A DNA stretch of 64,000 nt, taken from Bryopsis sp. KO-2023. Lineage: Eukaryota; Chlorophyta; Ulvophyceae; Bryopsidales; Bryopsidaceae. Under the pieces are notes generated by a model, which did no database searches, was not told the DNA's origin, and saw nothing but the letters and a program-made list of their open reading frames with translations. The stretch lies in the NCBI GenBank assembly GCA_030272585.1, contig BSYQ01000004.1:6696001-6760000 (forward strand), written 5' to 3'. Below, piece after piece: positions 34,101-46,376 of the stretch (positions are counted from its first letter, which is position 1; each line of letters opens with the position of its first letter). Both the position numbers and the translations under genes were made by a program.

Positions 34101-34247
34101 TTTCAATGTGTAGGTGAGGACTCTGCTTTGCCCAGATCATTTGGGGCTGAGAGTTCGGACATGGATGAGTGGAGCGAACCTGAAGCCCCTGGCAGTGTTG
34201 CTGGGGTGGAGGTCGATGGATGGGAAATCATTGACGGGGGGTCCTAA
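31142..34247 (+). CDS. Membrane-anchored RING-H2 E3 ubiquitin ligase
   Basis: Six exons fit in phase: 31142-31733, 31937-32031, 32403-32660, 32855-33021, 33343-33659 and 34114-34247 (TAA). They give 520 residues. Near the N-terminus LFPLLPCIFMLCGGAVVA can act as a signal peptide or first membrane segment. A second hydrophobic helix, GIILCGPFFFGLLLYGLYV (residues ~232-250), is followed by basic VRFVRR. The RING-H2 finger spans ~336-380: CIICL, CCGHRFHSSC and TCPLC supply all eight metal ligands (C3H2C3). It is split by a phase 2 intron. The Ser/Asp-rich C-tail ends in DGWEIIDGGS. The layout resembles ATL/RMR-type plant ligases, which ubiquitinate targets at endomembranes. The long lumen-side part between the two hydrophobic segments has no domain I know. 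Confidence 0.85.
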
Positions 34248-35540
34248 GATTCAGCTCAAAAAAAGAGTCAGAGGAAAAAATCCAGCCAAAATGTGATGCA
34301 GTACGCCATCAGCCAAAAGAAAAGAAAAAGAGAAAAAGCTTTTCTCGAATTGAGCTGGCATCTCTTGACAGCATATCTGACTTTGAACCCTGGTGCTGCC
34401 TGATGGAATATGTACATATGAATTTCTTTTCCCAGGAGACCCAGTGCGGGATGAATAAAAAAAAAGACAGTAAGCTAGACAAGCTACCGAGTTAATAACC
34501 TGGAAAAAAAAAGGAAGAAAAAAACAGCAATTATGGTATTTTTTTATTTATTTTTTTACCCCTCCTGATGGATGACTTTTAACTATGACAGAGATGACCA
34601 GCGTTTTCGGAAAAAAATTCAAAAGGGAAAAAAAAATTTGAGGTGGGGGGAGATGAGAAAAAGAAAAAAGAAAAAAAAAGACGAGTCAGTGTGGATTATT
34701 TTTTTTTCTAGTTGGGACACATCACTCGGGCATGCGTTGGTTTCTGTTGTTCGATTTGTTGGGGTTTTTCTTTGCCGTTAGAGAATGTGGTTCTAATAAA
34801 TTATGCAATGATGTTGTTAAAAAAAAAAGGGTGGTTTGTGTGGTGGAGGGTTTTATTTCCAGAAGTTCTGATTCTTTTTTCCAACACTTTGGGAAGAAAA
34901 AAAAGGTTAGAACGCGATGGAGATGAAGCCAAGAGTGTGTTTTTGCAAATGTATGTATATATGGGATGGGATTGGTCCCGTTTTGAGAATAGCGTGATCT
35001 AGTTGCCATGGCCCTCTTCGTTTTGTGAAATGGTGGCCGATGGGGGCAATTTGGGTGGCTTTTTTGTTGTACACTAATGTTGTAAGCTTCGTCACACTCC
35101 TTTTGTGTTTATTTAAAAGGGTGCTGTGAGTTTTTGAAAAAAGACAAAAGAGGTTTGATTTTTTTTTAATGAGTTGCTGTAACGAAGGAATGCTGGAACA
35201 CGTAAAATCACACGTAAAATCACGAGTGTGGAGGAGATTGCCGTCCAAGATCTCTTCCGAGTTCAAGAGTTTAAGAGTTCAAGAGAAATAATCGGATAAT
35301 CTTCTCGAATCCGTTTCCCAGACCGACTGCCTAGACCAGAAACGACCAACCAAATGATGAACAGCGATGTACTCCAAGGAGGATGATTGCTGTCGAAACA
35401 TTCGTTGTGAGGGCACTCCTGCATGCAAACTCGTGTGGAGATGTGCGTCCAAATCAACACTCCCTCCAACCTCCAGGACCAAAGCACAGAAGAAAAACAG
35501 ACGATGTCGTTTCGGTGGCAAAAGTGTCAATTAAATTAGT
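34248..35540. other. Intergenic between RING gene and tRNA
   Basis: Poly(T) and poly(A) rich, with ATATAT stretches. No coding exon or RNA gene recognised. Confidence 0.5.
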
Positions 35541-35576
35541 ATATATAAGCTTAAAACTGCACCTTCATTGCAACAA
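35541..35576 (+). promoter_or_regulatory. Upstream TATA-like and CAA elements of the tRNA gene
   Basis: ATATATAAG lies about 30-37 bp before the tRNA, and CAACAA lies a few bases before it. Both are typical of plant nuclear tRNA genes transcribed by pol III. Confidence 0.65.
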
Positions 35577-35577
35577 A

Positions 35578-35650
35578 GCACCCGTGGCGCAATGGATAGC
35601 GCACCAGACTTCTAATCTGGGGGTTGCGGGTTCGAGTCCCGCCGGGTGTG
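35578..35650 (+). tRNA. tRNA-Arg (anticodon TCT)
   Basis: 73 nt folding as a full cloverleaf. The acceptor GCACCCG pairs with CGGGTGT (one G-U), and the discriminator is G. The D arm carries the A box TGGCGCAATGG. The anticodon loop CTTCTAA lies between CCAGA and TCTGG. The T arm GCGGG-TTCGAGT-CCCGC carries the B box. There is no intron. It reads AGA/AGG arginine codons. Confidence 0.95.
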
Positions 35651-38600
35651 CATTTGTGGAACCGTCACAATGTGCATGATTGTAATTCTGGCTTGCAATA
35701 GAAAGAGCGATAGTGATGTATGTTCATGTTCTGTTTTTCTCTGTTTTAGGGCGCGGGGGGGGGGGAGTTGTGCACAGAAATCAACTCCCTTCCGAAGCAT
35801 TTCACGTTTCCTGTTGCCATTTACGCACCGTTGCACCTGGGGTTACGTGAGCGGCTCCCTCCACCATTGCCAAAGCGTGCACAAAACTCGTCATTGATGA
35901 GTCATCAACGGTTTCCTTCCCTGCTGTAACGCACGTCAGCATTCAATTCTCGGTCACGGTTATTTACCATGCTTGTTTGTTTCTCCTCTCGGCAGAATCT
36001 TTTTCCGTCACACGAACGAGGCCAGAGGTGCGAAAAGGGCTTCCCAGCACCTCAGCGTTTCGAGCATTTTCAACCGAACGAACAAAAAAAACTGGAGTCC
36101 TTTCACGTTTCGGACCCGGCGGCGGAATAGCGATCGTCGTCGCGTTCCTCCAACGTAGTCTTGCTCCAGCGCCTGCCAGATTCACATCCGTACAGTCAGT
36201 CATGACATTCGACCTGCCCAGCGTTTTATTCAGCTGCAAAATATTTGGCGATCAACAGTCCAATCCAACTTCAAATTCTGCCATTGACATGGTTCATAGC
36301 GAATTGCATCAGCTTTCAAACCTTCTAATTTCTGCAACTTGTGTTTCTCAAGTCCGCCTTCAACTTCAAATTTTCTCAGGTCATGTTGGCCCAGATTTTC
36401 AGTGAGGTCTATTTCAGCTGCATTGAGTGTTATCGGCGCATCACCCAGGTCGACTGTTTTCTCGATCCTTTCATTCAACAATTCTGGCATTTTGTCTTTC
36501 AAAATCCCCTTGTTTTTCCTGAAATTCCTGGGATCAATCCCTTCAAGGAGCATCCTGATGTGCAGTTAGTTTCAATTTTCATTTTCATTTGAGGTCAAGT
36601 GGAATCCAGACTGTAAATTCCACCTGTCTTTTTCCCATCACCATGAACCCCCGCCTTGCCGCCGTGGTGTATATCGGGGCTAGGAGTTTGGAGTTCCCTG
36701 ACGAGTAGTTCCAATTCAATCCTGTATGTTTACTTTTTACTTGAATAAGCTAGTCAACTCAACCATCTTTTGTTTCAAAGCCACAGGGGTGTAAAAGACA
36801 TCGAACAGTCTTTTTCCCAATAATCGCAGTTTTGTTTCTTTTTTGTTGCTTTCATCACTTTTGCAATTTCATTGGAATGATTGGTGGGTGCTCTTGTCTT
36901 ATGATGATTTTGTTCCTCTCCCCTGTTCTATAGTGTTTTTCATTACCATATTTCATATTTTTTTGCTTTTTTTATCTAAAAGAAAACAAACAAGAAAGTT
37001 TCAAACAAGAACTAATTTAAATGACATTTCACCTCTTTACTCTCGTGTGGTGGTAAAAAGATATGACCTTGCTTACAACAGTCCAAAATGCCTGCTTCCC
37101 TTTTATGATTGACTATCTGCTTATTGGCTTTTCCCCTCAAGAGCCCTGTCTTCTCCCGAATAACAGTTGCAGGCAGAAAAATAAAAGCTCTCGAACTCTT
37201 TTCACCCCCAAAAGTTTCTTGACCAAGAAGCACCATCCTCACCACCCTTTTGGAGAACATTGTTTTTACGAAATAACCGCCCCCGCACCTTTTCTTTTTT
37301 TTTCCCTCTAATTCTTTTTCCTCATTAAGAAATATGTGTTTATGATTCACCCCCTTTTTCAAAATTTCATGAGCATACCATCAAGCATATAGATGTGCAG
37401 CTTTCAAGGGAAAAACTGAAAACAGAAGCAAAAACAAACACTTTGATATGATATTTTCCTTTTCTCAAATCACAGCCATAGCCCCGATCCATACCCATGC
37501 AAAAATCATGCAGATTTTTACCTCGACGAACAAAAACATCCTGCGAAATTGCTTTTATTGAATGTCAAACCCCCAGATTTCCCAGCCGCCACCCTGGGCT
37601 CGCCTGTTCTCTGTTTTTGGACAGTTTTCTTGTTTTTGAACCCTGATTAACTTGACCCTTCATTTGTTAAAATGCTTGAAATAAAGAAGCAGAAAAAAGT
37701 CCGTTTCATAGGGCATCAACGTAAAATCTTGTGTCACCCCAGAGCACTTATCAATGAAAAAAAAAAGCAACTGCAATGAAGAAATTTCTCGGCTAATCAT
37801 TTCATTCCCTCCGGATATTTTTTTTTTTTAAGCAGTACTTATTTTTCTTCTCCCCCCAAAAACAACCCTCCCCCCTTTTCCTTTAAATAAAAAAATTTGA
37901 AAGTAAAAGCACCAAAAAATCGGCGCTGCCCATGATTTGGCAATGATCTCCAGGAATTTATGTGATGGTGGTGGTGGTGGTGTGGCATTAAAAAAAAAAA
38001 AGAAAACGAGAAATTATGGGAAAAAAGAATGCAAAAAAAAAGAAGAGCATTCTACTGAAGCCTCTTTCTACTCCCAATTTTTTCAATTTTTTTTTCTCTT
38101 TTTGTTTTCTCGGTTTTTCCCACGTACGTAAATAATTTTTTTTGCTTGCTCTTTTGGTTCCATGACAGAAAATTCCAAGGATCACAAAAGATGATCATTT
38201 CCACACATGAAAAATGGCTTGGGAGGAAATCCCCTCCCCCCTCCCACCTCCAATCGATTAGCCCTGCTTTCCCTTTCATTCTTTGTCCATCCACCCCATT
38301 GTCCATATATCTCTTCATCCATAGAACAGTCTACCTCCATCGACCAACCAAATTCTGTCAAATTTTTTGCATTGCCTCCTTCGCTCATTGAAAAAGAACA
38401 CATTATCTAACCCGTCCCCCCCTCGTCTGTTTTTTTTTTTTGCTTGAGAAATTTCTGTGCAAGAAATCTATCGAACAAAAAATAAAACATCAAAACAAGT
38501 TATGAGATATACACCCACAGTACGAAACCTGCCCAAAATGTAAACAAGGTGGTGGCTGCTAAAAATGAAGGGGATGAATCTACCCCAAACGTGGACAGTT

Positions 38601-39521
38601 GGAAAAACAAAACTGAAGAAAAATCCTGCATATGTATTTTTAGCCAGCCAACGAAAAGAAATTCCAAACAAAAAATCACACACACACACACAAATAATCT
38701 TCAGCCTGCGGGCCCACCCAAGAAACAGCATTTTCCTTCAGCAAAAATCCACATCCCTATTGGTTGAAATTTCCCCTTCATTTTTTCCTGCCTCAAGCAA
38801 CCAGACATTTTCGCTCCAAACATCAAAACGATTAACAATCGCACAAAAATTTCACCCCTTTTTTTCCTTATCAAATTTCCTGACAAAATGTAACCCAAAT
38901 TTTTCCAGCTATTTTAAAGTTTTCAGATATTACCCTCCAACGAACCCATATGGGCCATATTTCACCCTACCCCTGATTGCCTGTTTTTTTTGGGGGATAT
39001 CAATGCATCAACTGTTGCTTTCCACACTAAAACATCCATTGTACATACGCAGGCTTATTAGACCTTTTCCTTATATTTTTGGCATTTTTTTCCCCCGATT
39101 CTGCTGATATCATAATGACACACAAACTAATCATACATCCACCGACAGGTTTGGGATATATATCCATGCACACATGCATGCATGCAAATACAAATCCATG
39201 TCGTTTTGGCTTTGAACAGCGAAACCCCAAACAAAATGCGGTTTTTCCCGCCTCAACTTCTTTTGCCTTTTTCTTTTCAAATGAAAAACCAATCCAAACT
39301 CTGAAGGAGCTAAAAAAAAAAAAAAAAGAAAAGAAGAAAACAGCAAACAAATAAGAAAAAACAAAACAAACAAACAAGTTCCTCGCTCGACTTTTTTTTT
39401 TTTTTTAATGAAGGGGGCTATTTTTTTTTTCTTCCCCCGAATCACACCCCCGACTTTTTTCTTCCCTTTCTTTTTCCAGTTTTTTTTTTTTTCAAACATT
39501 GCAGCTTTTTGTTTTGCCCCC
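35651..39521. other. Intergenic, 3.9 kb
   Basis: No supported gene. Around 36,200-36,560 both strands have protein-like open stretches (MTFDLPSVLFSCKIF on plus, MLLEGIDPRNFRKNK on minus), but neither could be joined into a model. 36.6-39.4 kb is AT-rich with long poly(T/A) runs, a GGT repeat near 37,968 and a CA repeat near 38,678. Confidence 0.45.
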
Positions 39522-42500
39522 TCACATGACTCGTCCGTTATCACCACCAAAAGTCCAATTTCTTCCCACCATTTTTCCCATGGGCATATAGCCCCCCCCA
39601 GCTTGCTTGCCTTCAAACCTCGAACTCAGCCAACCTGCACCACTGCCATCAGCAGCCGCCTGCTTTGCAATATCCAAACTAGACCGATCAGTAGCAAACC
39701 CTGGTGGGGGCCGACTGCCCATGCTGGATCGGCGAGATTCACCCCCCTGGAGAGCAAAACTATCGGAAAGTGTGGAAGCACTCTTGCCAATTCCCCAGCT
39801 GCTGGTCATATGTCCAATGTCGCTGTCTGTGAGGCCCCAGCTCGCACCCACATTGGACAAGGGATTTCCCTCTTGTTGGAGTGTTTGGTTCAGCATAGGG
39901 ATGTTTCCAATGTCGCTTGATGGCACCGGGGTCTGACTGAGAGCAGCCAAGCTGTCCAAGTCGCTTGGTTGCAGGGGGGGTCGACCGAGGCCGTCCATCT
40001 GCTGGGTTTCCCCGAGAGCAATACCAGGAAGGGGTGACAAATGCCTGCGTGGGGAAAAAACATCCAATGCTCAAATGGAATAAGTTTTCAGAGCCCCAGA
40101 CATCATACAAACATTGAACGAAACAAGTATAAGACAGCCATTATATTTTCTGGAAAAAAAAACTGGTGGCGGCGCAGTTATTTCTCTTTTTAAGTTCAAT
40201 TGAAAATCAGAATTCGGATGGGAACTCTGCATCTGCCGTCAGAAACCAATCAAAAGAAGAGCTGATCAAAAGCATCCATCGAAACTTGACCCCAGACGAA
40301 AACCAAATCCATGCGCGGAAACGCGCATTCACACAAACAAATTCTTATTCTAACCTTCGAAGCTCAGCTATCGGATCCTCAGCTTGCTGTCGTTGTAATG
40401 CAGCAAGGCCACCCAAATTATGATCGCTTTGATACCCCATCCCAGCTTGACTGAAGCCATTCAAGCCCCTGTGATCGCTTCGGAAACCAGACAGCCCGGA
40501 AAATCGATTCATCCCAGACTGTGCCGGATTTGTTACACCTCGGCTCAGCCCCCAGCTGCCAGACAGAGCTTTGAACTCATTTTGCAAACTTGCCGCTGCC
40601 CCGAGCTGGTTGCTAGCATGAAGGAGGGCTGGGCCGGACATGCCTTTATGAATACCCCAACTCGATGACAATTTCTCATACTCGTTTTTCAGAGCCGCTT
40701 CATCCTGGAGATTTGGTCCGCCTGCCAGCACATCGGGGGTGGTAGTCCCCAGACGATTTGCCGATGGGTTCGTCAAATGAGTGGCCGAGAGATTGTCCGA
40801 AAAGTTTCCCAAGCCATTGGACGGCTGGTTGGCGGTTAGATGCGTTGCAGAACGGTTTCTCAGATTTCCTTGGGCTAGCATCGCTGGCCCAGACATGCCT
40901 CGATTGATTCTCCAGCTGGCGGAAAGCCTTTCGTAGTCACTCTGGAGGGCAGTCAGCTGATCCTCACTCTGCAACAGCTCAGGGGGTTCTCCATATTGGG
41001 GCTGAGGTGTGAGAGACCTGTCGTATATATCTTGATATCCAGTCAGATGGACAGCATCGAATGGGCTGGGACTGAGGTTGGCTCGAGAATTTAGGTGGTG
41101 GAAATGACCTTGGTCGGAAATGTAGGCGTCGGCCAGATTGATGACTTGAGGATGGCCGTCCGGTCCCATGATAACAGCAGCTTCACCGGGAGGCATGTAA
41201 ACATCCTATTTATTTAGCAGAACTGAGTATTATTTCCAAAAAGCACTTCCGTCATAAAATTGTGCGATGACTCAAGATGACACCCTCAAAACTGGAAAAA
41301 AAAGGGCAAACATAACGCGACCTCCACACCATCCTTGCCACACATTTTTGCTTCAAATAAATTATTCTCGCCATACATTTCTGCTCTAAAAAAAATCACT
41401 TCACAACAAAATATATTATTATTTTTTAATAACACATATTTCTACTTTTAAGAAAAGAAATTGGAACACGACCTGCATATGGGGGTGGATGGGCGAAAGC
41501 AAATGAACGTTTCCATTGCTGTCGATGATTTCATCGGGGGATGTCAGATAGGCCCCGGCGCCAGGGCTGGGAACCACTGGAGACGCCATACCCGGATCCA
41601 CACACAAAAGCATCTCGCCTTGATTGTAATCAGGTGCCATTCCGTTGGAAGCTCCTCCAATAATTTTCCTACCTCTAGGACCTTCAAACGCAATCCGTTC
41701 CTGTTCATCGCAACTTGATGACGTATCCTATAAATCAAGCAGGCAAAAAAACCCCACCCCACCCCAATTAGCGGATTTTTCCTAAAAAAAACTCGCAGGA
41801 GAAAGCCAACCCGCGTGACTGGATTTTTGCACATATAGATATAAAAGAAAGGAGTCTGAGACTCACATGACTGACTTCTGATTTGGGCACAGAAGCCATA
41901 ATTATCACATCTTCGCCTTCTGACTCGTGGCTGGTGGAGCCCCGCTCCTCCCCCTTGGGCTCCACTTCGTTCGCTTCGTAAGCGTTCAAATCACAAGTCT
42001 TTGTTTTTTTCAAGTAGCTTTCCAAAGCGTCGCATGTCTCGGCCGGATCCCCAACGGCAGAGTTGATAATATCTTGATGTTTGAGTTTTCTGAGCTCGGA
42101 TTCGGTGTGCGCAAAGAAACAGCAGGCCCTGTTGCACTTCGTTCCCTGACTGCAGATCTCAGTTCGAAACCTGGGGGCAAAAACATTAAAAAAAAAAAAA
42201 TTGTAACAAAATTTTGAACGAAAAAAAGGCACAAAAAGAAACATAAGAATTCACCCCATCAGATCACCCCAGGCAAGATAACACAACGAGTAGCAATATC
42301 GGATCCGAAATTTGGAAACTGAGCAGCTGAAATTCAGCCACATCAGAAACCCACATCATTCACACAGACAAACATTGTTTTCGAGGCAGCTCAACAATAT
42401 ATGTATGTGAATATATATTAGAACAGAGCCTCCTCGTACCTCGTGGGGTGAAGCCAATACTCAAAGACGTTGTGAGTGCAAGGGCAGTTTTGTCCCCTCG

Positions 42501-42990
42501 GACAAGTTTTCCCCTGAGAACAGGAAAAACAACAGATTTTCAACAATGGTCCATCTTTGTGTTAATTTCCCTCCCCCCCCTCACGAAAACCTCTCAACCG
42601 CCACTAATGAAGCTTCGCTTTTTACCCCCACAAGATTCCCGCACCTGCTTGGCATAAGGGCACGCCACTCCGACGTATTTGAACAAACGAGGATCACGTC
42701 TAGCCGCCGATTCACGCTCATGTGCATAAGGACAAACCCGCCAATCATGCCGAAAATTCTTCTGACACGGCTTCACCTAGTTTTTTTTTGTTCAAAATAC
42801 AATTCAACCTCAGATCACCTCATCCCAACCACTCAGAATCAGACTTCGCAGAGCAGCACCCCACTCGTCAAAGCCGGTTGCTCGAGTTCTGGGGTTGCGT
42901 TGCAATCACCTTGTAGGAATACATCAAGAATTCAGGATTTCTGAGGTCATCCTGGCCCGGCTCGTCCGCAAACCTTTCTCCATTTGCCAT
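39522..42990 (-). CDS. Plant RR-TZF (tandem CCCH zinc-finger) protein
   Basis: Seven exons in phase: 42990-42910, 42776-42645, 42513-42440, 42170-41867, 41727-41473, 41205-40355 and 40044-39522 (TGA). They give 739 residues. After a 27-residue start, PEFLMYSYKVKPCQ opens the arginine-rich region. The first finger, C-x5-H-x4-C-x3-H (CQKNFRHDWRVCPYAH), is the plant RR finger. Then come C-x8-C-x5-C-x3-H (CPYAKQGKTC..NCPCTH) and a third finger, CSQGTKC....CCFFAH, preceded by FEYWLHPTRFRTE. These proteins bind AU-rich mRNA and work in stress granules, decay and hormone responses. No ankyrin repeats precede the fingers. The long C-terminal half holds three copies of a module with LS-x-SW-x-I/L-x-R/K-G (residues ~367-512) and two more SWG motifs, which I do not know from the family. 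Confidence 0.9.
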
Positions 42991-44260
42991 TTGACCTCCT
43001 CCACTTCGGCTGCGGCTCGACGATCAAGAACTGCCGCAACCCTGTCCCCCCTTTTCCCGATCTAAATTCTGAGACTTTTGGGTGCAGAAAAATCCTCCAC
43101 CACCTCGGCTGCCTTCGTGGGTGCTCTTGATTCACGACACGAAAAGAACCAACACGCGCGCGTGGCGGAAAGTGAATGCTTTGGAGGGCGGGGAAGGAAA
43201 AATATACAAGCTGTGGTTGCTTCTCTTTGACGAAGCGGGTTTCGTGTGGATTTGTGATTGCCGTCGGACGGGAGGGGCTGTGAGGGTGATGGTTTGGGAT
43301 TGGGTGGAGAAAAGATCCGACGGAGTGAAGCCAAAGTCTTGTCTTGACTCTGAGCCACACCACATAGTCACCACGGGCTCGCTGGTGTGGTTCTACGACT
43401 GAGATTGGGAATTGCGCGATCGAGGATGACGGGACCCAAACAGAAAGAAAAAAAAAACAAGAAGCAAACCGGCAGCACCGTTGAACCAGAGCCAAAAGTG
43501 TAACATGTGGCGTTTGTGGGGGGCGGGCTCTGTATCATCGCCAAGTTTCATTTTAAAAAAAGTCGCTTCTGTTTCGGGATTGTGGAGCAACAATATTCTG
43601 GCGGCTACTCGGCGAGCGACCATCCGCTTTTCCACATAAAAAACCAACTCCAATTTGCAACGACTCTATTGCAGTCTCAACCATAATAGTCATGCATGGG
43701 CGACATGCATAATATGATGGGTACAGGATGGATGCAAATCCTGCCCCATGAACCTCCACTCAAAGTAGTTTATGCCCAGAAGTTGAAACCGGCAACTCTG
43801 CAGGCGTCTGACTGTGGGGCTAGTCAAAATAATGACGATGATTCACCACCCAATGAAAAAAAAGTGCCTTGCAATCAGTGGAAATCTCTGGAAAAAGTTT
43901 TTTTTTGTCCTACGCAACGCTAATCTGAATTCCTCTCCAGCTTGTTACAACAGTTTTAACGGATGGGTTTTTCAACCCAACAAACCAAATTCCACTCAAG
44001 GCCCTTGTGCTGGAGGCAAAACTCTCCCAACCCCTCAATCAACAACAAATCCGTATACCCTGATCGCCCACTATAGATGACAAAATCGATATGTACTTGG
44101 GCCCTCTTTGTACCTTTAAGCTCCCCAATGGCCTCCTGCATTCCCTTAACCCCTGCTTCGAGAAAGAACATACTCAAGCCCCCAAATATCTACCCAGAAG
44201 ACAATCGAAGTGCACTTGACCGTCACTCTGTCGCAGTTGAACACAAAATTAAAAAATAAA
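42991..44260. other. Intergenic upstream of the TZF gene
   Basis: Promoter and 5' UTR of the TZF gene, and 3' UTR of the histidine phosphatase gene. Open stretches on minus (43495-42947) are a 5' UTR read-through in another frame. A minus stretch 44177-43956 (MSMFFLEAGVKGMQEAIGEL) has no splice support. Confidence 0.5.
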
Positions 44261-46376
44261 TCAAGGTTTGAACCAAAGATCGCGCCGGGTTGGAAGACAT
44301 GAGGATTCGGTCAGCTGAAATGCCCTAAGCTCTCCATTCCAGAACTCCTGCCAGGAGTGTGGCTGCTGGTTCAGCATATAATGCAGGAAGTGACCATGGG
44401 ACACAACAGCGATACATTCTTCTGGCCTGGATCACCAAAACAGCATAACCAAAACGTCAACCTTCTGAGTGCGGCAATACTATAAATCGTCGCTCCTCCT
44501 GTGGGCGGGAATATCACCTGTTCCTGAGGAAGTCCAAGAACCTCTTCCCTCTCTGGCAAATATCCCATGCGGACTCGCCCCCTGGGCGATCGAACCTCGC
44601 ATACACGTCGTCCTTCTCTGTTCTGACCATGGAAAAATCCAAACCTGGAAAATGCGTCATCGCCTCCGACAAGCAGCGCCGCTTGTTGGGTATGACACCA
44701 TCTCCTGAGGCCAGATGGAGTTGGAAAAATCAAAGTTGCGTAAAGAGAACCCTGACATTTCTCCTTCTTCGATGGAAGAGCAGGTATGCGAAAGCGTTTG
44801 CGATAGTGCTCTTGTTTGGTTGGTTTTGAGGTGAAAGTGCATAAGAATCCAAAATGGAAAAATGAAATCTTACCAAGGCGCTCCCTGCATTCCTCAGAAA
44901 CGAGTAAAGGTGATGACCCTGCCCTGGCCAAGATTCCTGGATGGCTTGATTGGAGATTCAAAATAGCTTGCTGTGGCGTCATGAGCACTCTTTGTGAGGT
45001 CTCCTCGGTCCATCCTGGCGCACTTCCATCTTTCTGCCTCACGGGAATCCCGAAAGCTCCAACTGACGTCTCCAATGCACGCGATAGGGTGGACACAACG
45101 ACCAGCTGCGAAATAAAAGAGACCTTGATTCTTTAAGAAGAAACACTATTGTGCTTTCAGGTGTATTCCGGCAAGGACTCGTACAATGTTTTTCGACAGA
45201 AAAACCACCTCTGCATATTTGGCATGTTTCACTGTTTGGGTAGACCAACGAAAGAAGTAGATGACCTTTGGCCATTGGTGGACTTGGGTATACCTGCGGC
45301 TGTTGGATAAGAAGCAAATGAGCTCGAAGTGCATTTATCTGCGACCACCCAGTTGGTGTCAGCCTTTGGTCTTCACGCCATCCCCCATACTTGTTGACGT
45401 TACAAAACGCCGTCCCATGCCGAATAAAGTAAATCAGCTTTCTGCAAGGCCTCACAGATCGGGGAACCGCCGGCACATCCTCTTTGGCAGAGTACGTCTG
45501 AACTCTTTTGGAAGTCTTGCTTGATTTTCTCGGGCAGATTTGGAGCCTCTGACTCCCCCTCTCTCCAACTCCCAGATCACCGCCACTCCCCCACTTATAC
45601 CGCAAACCCTTAGTGCTCAAAGGGAGGGACAAAGTCTCTGACGATTTTGGCGTCCACACTTTCTTCACTCGTCCAACACACGATGTGGACCACGACTGAC
45701 ATTTCTGCCTGAGAGAATCCAACCAGGGGTACAACACTCCTCCATACTTGTCGATGCCCGAATTAGAGGTGCCATCCTCCATATCAATCTTTCCTCTCCC
45801 TTGACCAACTCCTATGCTCCAATCCAAGTCACTCGAATGAGCACTGCTCTTCGGCCTTGGGTTGCCGGCACACTCACTTCGTTTCCTGTCCCAATTCTTG
45901 CTGCCCACCAGCGGCTTTGCCTCTGGTGGCAGAGTTAAACTCATCCTGGCATCAAAACTTGAAGACACATGCGACCTGGGCTTTTGATATTTTCGAGCGG
46001 AGGCGCTTCCGGGCTCTCCAGACGTTGCCGGTCGCTGAGTGAGGACATTGGCCATCGATCGCTCCACTAGATGAGCACATTTTTGCTCTTTCGCAAAACC
46101 AAAAATTGAGGACCCTCCCAACCGCTTTTCAGCTCCTTCACGCGACCTCGAGTCTTTCATTGTGTGCTCCACAGTGTTTTGTACAGGAAGACAATCCGAA
46201 GATCCCGCACGAAATTTGCACCACCATATAAGAGGTCGATCAATGACCCAGCCTATCAATCCCTTGATGATAACCGCCAAAAAAAGACCTACAGATATGA
46301 GAAGATGCGTGACGATCAGAACGAAACAGTGGATGAGCGCGTCAACTGTAGAGGAGCGAGGTACAATGTTCTTCAC
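44261..46376 (-). CDS. Histidine-phosphatase (phosphoglycerate mutase-like) protein with membrane anchor
   Basis: Four exons: 46376-45294, 45105-44874, 44704-44518 and 44426-44261 (TGA), in phases 0, 1 and 2. The first is preceded by CATAG in frame, so a small upstream start exon is needed and was not located. The N-terminal part has a hydrophobic stretch, LIHCFVLIVTHLLISVGLFL, likely a membrane anchor, then ~250 disordered basic residues. The catalytic domain starts at KLIYFIRHGTAFCN (RHG, nucleophile His ~320). It goes on with VVVSTLSRALETSVGAFG, CRERLG...KRRCLSEAMTHFPGLDFS and VYARFDRPGGESAWD, and closes with the second catalytic His in VSHGHFLHYML. The NKRRCLSE and HFPGLDFS blocks place it with plant phosphoglycerate-mutase-like proteins rather than true glycolytic mutases. 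The substrate is unknown. Confidence 0.85.

Noticed and set aside
39131-39616. 161-codon Lys-rich minus-strand frame
   Set aside because: A by-product of poly(T) runs on the plus strand; no protein-like sequence.
43956-44177. Minus-strand frame MSMFFLEAGVKGMQEAIG
   Set aside because: It lies after the stop of the histidine phosphatase without splice signals; treated as UTR or chance.
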